Positions 26,534 to 33,750 of a DNA stretch of 64,000 bases are shown here, in pieces. Numbering within the stretch: the first letter of the stretch is position 1; each line of letters opens with the position of its first letter. A program made the translations under genes and the position numbers. The DNA is from Pseudomonadota bacterium (GTDB lineage Bacteria > Pseudomonadota > Gammaproteobacteria > QQUJ01), in the NCBI GenBank assembly GCA_008501635.1, contig QQUJ01000023.1, positions 79,428 to 143,427 of the forward strand, given 5' to 3'. A model generated the notes under the pieces. The model made no database searches, was not told where the DNA came from, and saw nothing but the letters and a program-made list of their open reading frames with translations.

Positions 26534-27292
26534 ATGGCTGCTCGACATTTTTTAATGGCACTCCCGCTCCTGGCACTTATGATCGCAATGCCCATTGGTG
26601 CCCACGCTGATTGGAAGGGCTTTCTGCAAGATCTCAAACAGAGCCTCTCGGGGAAAGGAACGGCCAGTTCCCCGGACAGCGCGGCGATTGGCGAAAAAGA
26701 AATCGCCGCGGGCCTGCGTGAAGCGTTGCTGGTGGCTGCGAAACGAGCGACGGAACGCTTGGGTAAGGCCAACGGTTTCCTCGATCATCCCCAGCTCCGC
26801 ATCCCCATGCCGGAATCCTTGGGGAAAGTCGAAAAGCTTCTGCGCACGCTCAAACAGGATCAACTCGCCGACGAGTTCATCGCAACCATGAACCATGCCG
26901 CCGAACGCGCGGTGAGTGACGGTCTCGACATTTTCACCACTGCTATACGCGACATGAGCTGGCAGGATGCGACCGCTATCCTGAAGGGTCCCAACGATGC
27001 GGCCACAAGCTATTTCCAGACACGCACCCGGGCTCCACTTACCGAACGCATGTTGCCTATCGTTAAAACCGCCACCGAAACCGCGGGAGTGACACGCACC
27101 TACAAGCGCGTCATCGACAAGGCGGATTTTGTCACCCGCTATATGAAACCTGAAGAAGTGGATCTCGACGGCTACGTCACGCAGCGCGCTTTGGATGGTT
27201 TGTTCCATGAATTGGCGTTGGAGGAACAGCGGATACGGGAGAATCCAGTGGCGCGGACATCGGAACTGTTGCGCAAGGTGTTTGGGCAGTAG
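26534..27292 (+). CDS. DUF4197 exported protein
   Basis: 252 residues, ATG 26534 after GAGAG. A signal peptide (MAARHFLMALPLLALMIAMP, cleavage near AHA-DW) is followed by an all-helical domain typical of DUF4197: GLREALLVAAKRA, PMPESLGKVEKLLRTL and GPNDAATSYFQTRTRAPL. Family members are about 230-260 residues, periplasmic, of unknown function. It appears monocistronic and is followed by a long repeat region. Confidence 0.87.
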   Translation: MAARHFLMALPLLALMIAMPIGAHADWKGFLQDLKQSLSGKGTASSPDSAAIGEKEIAAGLREALLVAAKRATERLGKANGFLDHPQLRIPMPESLGKVEKLLRTLKQDQLADEFIATMNHAAERAVSDGLDIFTTAIRDMSWQDATAILKGPNDAATSYFQTRTRAPLTERMLPIVKTATETAGVTRTYKRVIDKADFVTRYMKPEEVDLDGYVTQRALDGLFHELALEEQRIRENPVARTSELLRKVFGQ

Positions 27293-27364
27293 AGGATAGC
27301 TTGGCGACGATACAGCTCACGGACACATATGTTTCACTCACACAAGAGAAGCAATTTCTTCTGT

Positions 27365-27888
27365 GCGGCTGCGCCGCGGTTATTTGGTGCGGGGATTCCG
27401 TCTCCGCAGCCGGACCTCTTTTCTTTGCATGCCCAAAGAAAAGAGGCGAAAAGAAAGGGCACCCAACGGCCGCGCCGATCTTTGATCGGTTCCCTGCGTT
27501 GCTCGGTCTGTGAGGGGTTTCATCGACAGCGCATCCTTGCGCTGACGATGAAAGCTCGCCTTCCCTGGCTTCGCCCCTGCGGGCCTTGACCTCACAGCCC
27601 TCCGCTACTCGGCGCTGCCGACGGGAGGGTAAACACCCTTTTTCCCCTTCAGCGCAGCCGAGCACCGGAGCGAACAGCGGGACGGAGCGAGCGCATGTCT
27701 GAGTGATCCCGCAGGGATCGCGAGTTCGCGAGCGCCGCTGGTCGCGGAGGCGCGCAGGGTACCCGCCAAAGGCGGGCTGCGATGTGGGGTGTCATTTCTT
27801 TTGGCTACTTTTCTTTGGGCATGCAAAGAAAAGTAGTCCGAGTTCGGGGGCGGACTCCCCGATTCAATACAACGCGGCGCAGCCGCGC
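27365..27888. repeat. 0.5-kb palindromic element with about 100-bp inverted ends
   Basis: The left arm (27365-27464) and right arm (27786-27888) are imperfect inverted repeats. Both contain TTTCTTTGCATGCCCAAAGA followed by AAAG, both begin with a GCGGCTGCGCCGCG-type core, and both end with an A-rich AAAAGAAA segment before CACCC. By eye they match at roughly three quarters of positions. About 320 GC-rich bases lie between, with no convincing coding region and no transposase. Similar TTTCTTTGCATGCCC blocks recur in other proteobacterial genomes (recalled). It may be a MITE-like or RNA-hairpin element. Confidence 0.7.
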
Positions 27889-27936
27889 AAATCCAACCCT
27901 AAACCTCAACCCCCAACTCCATTACACTCCCAACCC

Positions 27937-29058
27937 ATGAGTCAAAAACGCATCATCATCGTCGGCTGCGGTTTTGGGGGACTGGCAGCCGCACAGGAAC
28001 TTGCCCGCCTACGGCGAGCCGATCTCGATATCACCGTATTCAATAAAACCCCGGTGCTCTACAACTATCCGATACTGCCGCGACTGCTGATGGGTGATAT
28101 CCCCGACCGGCATCTCAATTGGCCGCTCCGGGAACTGCTCGACCACGACTGCATCCGTTTCCTGGCGCAACGCATTGAACGCATCGACCTCGAGTCCAAA
28201 CAGGTCGAAACGCAAACGCAGCGGTCGTCATTCGACTATCTGATTCTCGCGCCCGGCGGCAAGGCGATACCCATCGAGCAGGACGATGGCTTTTGCGTCT
28301 ACTACCCCAAAGCAACGCGCCATCTGCTGCGCTTGCGAGACGAGATTCGCGAACTTTGCGGTTTGCAGGCCTGTAAACCGGAGAGACAATCGCTGGTCGT
28401 GGTAGGGGGCGGCCTCACCGGAATCGAGTTTTCCATCGGTATCCGGTTGCTGTGCGACCGCCTCTGCGGGGAGCACAATATGGCCCCTCAGCGCATCGCA
28501 GTCACACTCATCGAACAGGAATCCCGCCTCGCTCCCCGGTGTCACCCACGACTTAGCGCGACACTGCTCCGCCAGCTCACACGTAGCGGTATCGAGGTGT
28601 TGACCGGACAGCGGGCAGCGCGTATAGGCCACGACCGGGTGATAAGCTCACAGGGTGAACTACCGGCACGGCGCGTGCTGTGCTGCATCGGCAGTCACAC
28701 CGATTTACGATTTGCGATGCAGGGATTGCGGACAACGGCAGCTAGCCTGACGGTTACCCCAACATTGCAATTAACAGATCACCCGCATTGTTTCGTGGTC
28801 GGCGATGCGACGGAAATCGCGGGCAATCGTTACCAGGAAACGAAAAGGGCCAGCCACGCCATGCACCAGGGGCGCGCCGTCGTGGCAAACCTCGCGCGAC
28901 TCCTCGATGGAAGGCACGCCGTTCCCTATCGTGCACCGCGACATCCCACACTGGTCACACTGGGTAACGAACAAGCGACATTGGAATACGGCGGGCTCTG
29001 TTTTACCGGACGCTGGCCCGCGCACTTGAAGCATTTCCTGGAAAAACGTTACCTTTAG
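27937..29058 (+). CDS. NDH-2-like FAD/NAD(P)H dehydrogenase
   Basis: 373 residues from ATG 27937. The N-terminal FAD-binding GCGFGGLAAAQELARL and the second dinucleotide motif VVVGGGLTGIEFS (near residue 150) are intact, as is the late FAD contact HCFVVGDATEI. The C-terminal tail is short (LKHFLEKRYL), so it is smaller than typical NDH-2 (about 430 residues) and may lack the membrane-anchoring end; it could also be a sulfide:quinone-like or other flavin reductase. No clear RBS is visible, and the whole upstream region is the palindromic element. The stop TAG lies in the TTAG flank of a MITE remnant. Confidence 0.8.
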   Translation: MSQKRIIIVGCGFGGLAAAQELARLRRADLDITVFNKTPVLYNYPILPRLLMGDIPDRHLNWPLRELLDHDCIRFLAQRIERIDLESKQVETQTQRSSFDYLILAPGGKAIPIEQDDGFCVYYPKATRHLLRLRDEIRELCGLQACKPERQSLVVVGGGLTGIEFSIGIRLLCDRLCGEHNMAPQRIAVTLIEQESRLAPRCHPRLSATLLRQLTRSGIEVLTGQRAARIGHDRVISSQGELPARRVLCCIGSHTDLRFAMQGLRTTAASLTVTPTLQLTDHPHCFVVGDATEIAGNRYQETKRASHAMHQGRAVVANLARLLDGRHAVPYRAPRHPTLVTLGNEQATLEYGGLCFTGRWPAHLKHFLEKRYL

Positions 29059-29131
29059 GGAGCGCTTTTCAACACCGAAATCACCGCTCCGGGACGGCAG
29101 AATCGCTGAACACGACTCGATCAGAGGTTCC
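29059..29131. mobile_element. Internally deleted MITE copy
   Basis: The sequence from GCTTTTCAACACCGAAATCA to AGAGGTTCC matches the right half of the element at 60427-60586 at most positions, and the left end GGAGC resembles that element's GGAAGC end. Flanks are TTAG on the left and TTGG on the right. The left half is missing, so it is a short deleted derivative about 73 bp long. Confidence 0.65.
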
Positions 29132-29217
29132 TTGGCCATGAACTGCCAAGCCGATCACAGATCCTGCCGCAGCGTTGGGTTGGGATGAAACGCGCAAGCC
29201 GCAACGGGGACCGGTTC

Positions 29218-29715
29218 ATGTTTGCAACGCGACTCCATTATCTGTTGATCTTCGGCATTCTTATGGCACTCGAAGGTTGTGCCAGTGCCGTCCGCTGGAC
29301 TCCGCCAACGACCCCTCAGCAAACCGCCACCCAACCGGCGATCGTCGAGCGCACCGGTGTTCGTGTCGTGCGTACCGCTGCCGGGCTGGTGGGAGCGCCC
29401 TATCGCTACGGCGGTGCCTCGCCGCGTGGCTTCGATTGCAGTGGCCTGGTCTACTACTCCTACCGGAGCGCCGGTGTACATGTCCCTCGCACAACCCGCG
29501 ACCTCTATCGCACCGCACAACCGATCGATCTGGCGGAACTGACCCCCGGGGATCTGCTCTTTTTCTATTTCAACGAAAAAGTGGGGCATGTCGCGATCTA
29601 TTCCGGCAGCAATGAGTTTGTACATGCCCCCTCGAGTGGCAAGCATGTCACCCGCGGCTCGCTCAATGATCGATTCTGGCGTGAACGCCTGGTCAGCGCC
29701 GGACGCCTGCTCTAG
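29218..29715 (+). CDS. NlpC/P60-family lipoprotein peptidase
   Basis: 165 residues from ATG 29218 (GGGGA upstream); an ATG at 29185 would add 11 residues. The lipobox LEGC follows a hydrophobic segment, predicting an acylated, probably outer-membrane protein. The NlpC/P60 catalytic Cys is in FDCSGLVYYSY, the His in GHVAIYSG, and the third polar position near HAPSSGKHV. Such enzymes cut D-Glu-meso-DAP or related bonds in peptidoglycan stem peptides. At this size it resembles E. coli Spr/MepS or NlpC. Confidence 0.92.
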   Translation: MFATRLHYLLIFGILMALEGCASAVRWTPPTTPQQTATQPAIVERTGVRVVRTAAGLVGAPYRYGGASPRGFDCSGLVYYSYRSAGVHVPRTTRDLYRTAQPIDLAELTPGDLLFFYFNEKVGHVAIYSGSNEFVHAPSSGKHVTRGSLNDRFWRERLVSAGRLL

Positions 29716-29728
29716 AAGGCCGATCCGC

Positions 29729-30382
29729 TTACCAGCGTCGCAATGCCTCTTTGGCCGCCTCATTGGCCGGCCGCGCGACCAGACCATTGGCATTGATGGT
29801 GACTGTGTACTGCGCCTTGTCGGCCATGGGCAGATAGGTGGCACTGCCGTAAGCGGCATCGACGAACGGCAACCACTCTTCGTAACCCTTCGCCAATTGC
29901 CACAGATCGAGACCCGCTGACGGGTTCAACGCATGGACGCTGCGCGGCGCCTCCCGTTCACGTTGCAGATCGCGGTAGCGCCCGCTGAGCCGCTCCAATC
30001 GATACAGCGGATCCAGTCCCAGCAACGTAGCCTTGCCCTGCCAGCGCAACAGACGCACATCCAGCTGCCACTCGTCGCCGCCAACCTCCCAATGCTGCAC
30101 GCCGCTTTGTGGATCGATGACAGCAACCCGATAACGCTGATCGGCCAGCCGTTCAAAATTGAGATCCACCACGGCCTGTTCATGGGTGAAGCGGTTGTAG
30201 GTGTAGAGGTTGCTCGCCAACCCCAGACCGAGAGCAGCGGCGCCGGCTAACGCGGCACCCAGCGTGGTCAGGCCGCCGCCGGTGACCAAACGACGTCGAA
30301 AAACGCGCACCACTCCGCTGGCCAGCGCGACAAGACCCGCCAAACCGAGAGCGAGCAGCACCACGATGGTCAGCGGCTCCAT
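29729..30382 (-). CDS. Membrane-anchored protein of unknown function
   Basis: 217 residues. The ATG at 30382 overlaps the stop of the upstream yheT-like gene (TGATG), so the two are coupled. Two or three hydrophobic helices occupy residues of about 1-60 (MEPLTIVVLLALGLAGLVAL, then GAALAGAAALGLGLASNLY). A soluble alpha/beta domain of about 150 residues follows (VIDPQSGVQHWEVGGDEWQL, YLPMADKAQYTVTINANGLV). Similar proteins are sometimes labelled cation/multidrug efflux pump, but no transporter motif is present. Function unknown. Confidence 0.75.
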   Translation of the reverse strand: MEPLTIVVLLALGLAGLVALASGVVRVFRRRLVTGGGLTTLGAALAGAAALGLGLASNLYTYNRFTHEQAVVDLNFERLADQRYRVAVIDPQSGVQHWEVGGDEWQLDVRLLRWQGKATLLGLDPLYRLERLSGRYRDLQREREAPRSVHALNPSAGLDLWQLAKGYEEWLPFVDAAYGSATYLPMADKAQYTVTINANGLVARPANEAAKEALRRW

Positions 30383-31392
30383 CACGCCACGCTCTCCTGT
30401 GCGAGCGACCGGTCGGGCCGCGCAGCGCGCAGCGTGTCATCCAGATAGCGGGGAATACATTCCTCCAGCCAATAAATGGCACGCCACGGCGAATTGCCGG
30501 ATACAAAACCCACATGACCCCCGTAATCGCTCACCTCAAGCTCCACGCCTGCGCCGAGTTCATCGCGCAACGGCACGACATCGGGCGTCATGAACGGATC
30601 GTCCAGGGCATGAAGAATCAGTGTGGGAACGGAAATGGTTTTCAGAAACTGACGCGAACTGGAACGTCGGTAATAATCCTCGACGCCCGCAAATCCATGC
30701 AACGGTGCCGTCACCGCATCGTCGAAACGCCGGAAGCTGGTTAACGCCTCCACCTGCAGTGGCCCAATCGGCAATGGCACGTTCGCCATTTTTCGTTTCA
30801 GGTTGATGCGCATTCGTCGCAACAGAACCCACTGGTAAAAACGCGAGAACCCGCGCCCCAGCCGATCGGCGACACGTCCCAACTGAAACGGTACCGATAC
30901 CGCGACGGCGGCATTCACGGGTGCGCGATCACCCATCTCGCCCAACCACTTCAGCAGCACATTACCTCCCAGTGAATAGCCCACGACGGCCAAAGCCCGC
31001 CCCGGGTAGCGCTTGCGCATCACGCCGACCAGATGCATCAAGTCGCTGGTCTCCCCGGAATGGTAGCCGCGCGGCAGCCGATTGGGTTCGCCGCTGCAAC
31101 CGCGAAAGTGCATTACCAACGCGGTGTACCCCGCATCCTGAAGTACCCGCAGCAATCCCGACGCGTAGTTCGAATTCACCGAACCCTCCAGGCCGTGCAG
31201 AATCAGCACCACGGGACCGTCACCGCCCACCGCCCAATCCAGATCGAGGAAGTCGCCATCGGGCAGTCCCAGCCGTTCGCGCTGCAATCGCGGTCGTGGT
31301 GTACGCCGCAGACTGCTGGCCCACAGTGTCTGCGCATGGGGTCCACGCAACCACCAGGCTGGCCGAAAACGGCCCGTTTTGATCTTGCCCAT
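30382..31392 (-). CDS. yheT: YheT-like alpha/beta hydrolase
   Basis: 336 residues. The family N-terminus RPAWWLRGPHAQTLWAS is clear. The nucleophile elbow is GYSLGGNVLLKWLGE, the oxyanion region LILHGLEGS, the acid likely the Asp in LHALDDPFMTP, and the catalytic His in YGGHVGFVSG. Family members (E. coli YheT, eukaryotic ABHD1/3) are hydrolases or esterases acting on lipids; the physiological substrate is not known. It is transcribed together with the small membrane-protein gene downstream. Confidence 0.92.
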   Translation of the reverse strand: MGKIKTGRFRPAWWLRGPHAQTLWASSLRRTPRPRLQRERLGLPDGDFLDLDWAVGGDGPVVLILHGLEGSVNSNYASGLLRVLQDAGYTALVMHFRGCSGEPNRLPRGYHSGETSDLMHLVGVMRKRYPGRALAVVGYSLGGNVLLKWLGEMGDRAPVNAAVAVSVPFQLGRVADRLGRGFSRFYQWVLLRRMRINLKRKMANVPLPIGPLQVEALTSFRRFDDAVTAPLHGFAGVEDYYRRSSSRQFLKTISVPTLILHALDDPFMTPDVVPLRDELGAGVELEVSDYGGHVGFVSGNSPWRAIYWLEECIPRYLDDTLRAARPDRSLAQESVA

Positions 31393-31487
31393 TCTGAGTA
31401 TCCCTCTCCCGTCCCGCCGCCGGAATAGTCGTCCACCGCTGGGCAGCGCCGCCCGATGGCACTACCATTGCCACAAGGAGACCGTCG

Positions 31488-32846
31488 ATGCCCTCTATCG
31501 TTCAACTCAGAGAACAACTCACGCACCTTGTCTGGCGCGATCGCCTGGCGTCGATCCCAGCGCCGCGGCGCTGGCTGGTTCAGGCGGCGCGCACGCTCTA
31601 CGTGGTGGTGCGCGACATCGCCGAAGGACAACTGACGCTGCGTGCGATGAGTCTGGTCTATACCACCCTGTTGTCGCTGGTCCCGCTGCTGGCGGTCAGT
31701 TTTTCAGTGCTCAAAGGGTTTGGCGTCGAGAGCCGCATCGAGTCGCTGATGCTCAATGTACTCGAACCGATGGGCGAAAAGGGAATCGAGATTACGGAGA
31801 AAGTCATCGGATTTGTTGGCAATGTGAAGGCAGGCGTGCTCGGCGGCGTCGGCCTGATACTGCTCTTCTACACCGTGGTTTCCCTGCTGCAAAAGATCGA
31901 GCGCGCATTCAACTACACCTGGCGCGTCAGCGATGCGCGCAGCTTCGCGCAGCGCTTCAGCGACTATCTGAGCGTCGTGGTGATCGGGCCGGTGCTGGTC
32001 TTCACGGCGGTGGGGCTTACCGCCTCGGCCATGAGCAACAGCGTCGTCGATGCCCTGCGTGCACTGCCGGTGATGGGTATGCTCTTCGATGCGGTGGGGC
32101 GTCTGGTGCCCTACATGCTCATCGTCGCTGCCTTCACCATGATCTACATCTTCGTGCCCAACACCCGTGTGCGGCTCAAATCGGCATTGATCGGTGGCAT
32201 CGTCGCCGGCATCCTCTGGCAGTCGACAGGCTGGGCCTTCGCCGCATTTATCGTCAACTCGGCCAAATACACCGCCATTTACTCCGCGTTCGCCAGCCTC
32301 GTCCTGTTCATGATCTGGCTTTATCTGGGATGGCTGATCCTGCTGATCGGTGCCAGCATCGCATTTTATCATCAGAACCCGCACCATCTGCGCCACTCAC
32401 GCGAAGTGTTACGCCTGAGCAATCGCGAGCGCGAAGCACTGGCGTTGCAGGTCGGCCTGCTGGTGGGTCGCGCCTTCCATGAGGGACGCCCGCCACTGAA
32501 TGAGGCCGAACTGGCCCACCGATTGGCGGCAACGGAAGATGCCGTCGGTATCATTACGCACGCGCTCTGCCAGCAGGGCTTGCTGCACGAAACCCACAGC
32601 CCCGCGGGATTGGCCCCGACACGATCGCTGGAGAACATCACGCTCATCGAACTGTACAATGCCGTGCGTGGCGAGAGCATTGCCACCGAGCGCACGGCCA
32701 TGGTCGCCGACTCCAGCGTCGCGGCAGTCACCCGCGAAGTCGAGCAGGCCATTGCCGGCTCTCTGGGGGAACGCACGCTACGCGATCTGGTCCTGGAAGA
32801 GATTGAGTCCTCCGGCCGCAAACCGCTGGCGGCCGCCAACGAATGA
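31488..32846 (+). CDS. yihY: YihY/BrkB-family inner-membrane protein with C-terminal extension
   Basis: 452 residues. ATG 31488 has a perfect AAGGAG 7 bases upstream. The N-terminal 290 residues form the six-helix YihY core (RAMSLVYTTLLSLVPLLAVS, RLKSALIGGIVAGILWQSTG, YSAFASLVLFMIWLYLGWLI). The remaining 160 residues are soluble, with a winged-helix-like segment (ALQVGLLVGRAFHEG, LAHRLAATEDAVGIITHALC) and a Ser/Thr-rich tail. E. coli YihY lacks most of this extension. The old RNase BN assignment is wrong for this family. Transport or envelope role unknown. Confidence 0.9.
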   Translation: MPSIVQLREQLTHLVWRDRLASIPAPRRWLVQAARTLYVVVRDIAEGQLTLRAMSLVYTTLLSLVPLLAVSFSVLKGFGVESRIESLMLNVLEPMGEKGIEITEKVIGFVGNVKAGVLGGVGLILLFYTVVSLLQKIERAFNYTWRVSDARSFAQRFSDYLSVVVIGPVLVFTAVGLTASAMSNSVVDALRALPVMGMLFDAVGRLVPYMLIVAAFTMIYIFVPNTRVRLKSALIGGIVAGILWQSTGWAFAAFIVNSAKYTAIYSAFASLVLFMIWLYLGWLILLIGASIAFYHQNPHHLRHSREVLRLSNREREALALQVGLLVGRAFHEGRPPLNEAELAHRLAATEDAVGIITHALCQQGLLHETHSPAGLAPTRSLENITLIELYNAVRGESIATERTAMVADSSVAAVTREVEQAIAGSLGERTLRDLVLEEIESSGRKPLAAANE

Positions 32847-32937
32847 GGTGGCCCATGCTTTCCGCCTGTGGGAAGATGGCGGCCTTGCCAATGGCAGATG
32901 CCAAGAACACCTTTCCATTAAAACGTAAGGAGTCATC

Positions 32938-33615
32938 ATGAGATATCCCCTGCTGGGCGCCGCCCTTCTGCTGCTGGCGGCCACCCCCGCACAGGCTGCC
33001 GAGGTCACCGAACTGACCACCCAACAGCAGAAACTGGGTTACACCATCGGCCTGCAGATCGGACAGGGTCTGAAGCGCGATGGTCTCAATCTCGACGCCG
33101 ATGCCCTCGCCCAAGCGGTGAAGGATGTGTACGCCGGCCGCTCTTCGCGGTTGACCGCCGAGGAACGCCAGGCGGTGTTGCAGGTGGTCCGTGAGGAGCA
33201 GAATAAGAAACAGGCCGCGGCAGCCGTGAGTGCGATGGAAACCGGGAAGAAGTTTCTGGCCGAAAACGCCAAAAAAGAGGGCGTCACCCAGACCCCCAGC
33301 GGACTGCAGTACAAGGTCATCAAGGCGGGTGCCGGTAAACAACCCACCAAGGACGATACCGTGGTGGCGCACTATCGCGGCACCCTGATCAACGGCACCG
33401 AGTTCGACAGCTCCTTCACCCGGGGCGAACCCGCCTCCTTTCCGGTGGGGGGTGTCATCCCCGGCTGGCAGGAGGTCCTGCAACTGATGAAAGAGGGCGC
33501 GCGCTGGCAGGTCTTCATCCCCTCCGAGCTGGCCTATGCCGAACGCGGCGCGGGCGATGTCATTGGACCGAACGAGACCCTGATCTTTGAAATCGAGCTG
33601 CTCACCGTCAAATAG
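32938..33615 (+). CDS. FKBP-type peptidyl-prolyl isomerase, exported (FklB/Mip-like)
   Basis: 225 residues, ATG 32938 with TAAGGAG upstream. The signal peptide (MRYPLLGAALLLLAATPAQA) predicts periplasmic export. The N-terminal helical dimerisation domain (about 25-110, TTQQQKLGYTIGLQIGQGLK) precedes the FKBP domain (about 120-225). Active-site residues are present: DTVVAHYRGTLINGTEFDSS, GVIPGWQEVLQLM and PSELAYAERGAG. It catalyses prolyl isomerisation and chaperones folding outer-membrane and periplasmic proteins. A strong terminator follows. Confidence 0.93.
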   Translation: MRYPLLGAALLLLAATPAQAAEVTELTTQQQKLGYTIGLQIGQGLKRDGLNLDADALAQAVKDVYAGRSSRLTAEERQAVLQVVREEQNKKQAAAAVSAMETGKKFLAENAKKEGVTQTPSGLQYKVIKAGAGKQPTKDDTVVAHYRGTLINGTEFDSSFTRGEPASFPVGGVIPGWQEVLQLMKEGARWQVFIPSELAYAERGAGDVIGPNETLIFEIELLTVK

Positions 33616-33621
33616 CGCCAC

Positions 33622-33661
33622 GCGAGGATCGGCGGCCGCGCCGCCGATCCTCGCCTTCATT
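33622..33661 (+). terminator. Terminator after the FKBP gene
   Basis: A perfect 15-bp stem, GCGAGGATCGGCGGC against GCCGCCGATCCTCGC, encloses a 3-base loop and is followed by CTTCATT. It begins 6 bases after the FKBP stop. Confidence 0.8.
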
Positions 33662-33707
33662 GAGCCGATCCGCGAATTCAAGGACAATCGGGATTCCATA
33701 ACAAAGC

Positions 33708-33725
33708 GATCCCGGAACCGGGATC
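33708..33725. promoter_or_regulatory. 18-bp palindrome upstream of the kinase gene
   Basis: GATCCCGGAACCGGGATC is a perfect dyad ending 25 bases before the GTG start of the CHASE2 kinase. Its position suits an operator or a translational hairpin; no protein is known to bind it. Confidence 0.35.
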
Positions 33726-33750
33726 TCAACACAGGCTCAACTGATTCGCC

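Noticed and set aside
27300..27930. Several short frames inside the palindromic element
   Set aside because: They read through the inverted arms and G/C-rich core, with no RBS and no family resemblance.
32728..33732. A 334-codon minus-strand frame opposite the FKBP gene
   Set aside because: Shadow of the FKBP gene and its flanks; Gly/Leu/Arg-rich and without motifs.
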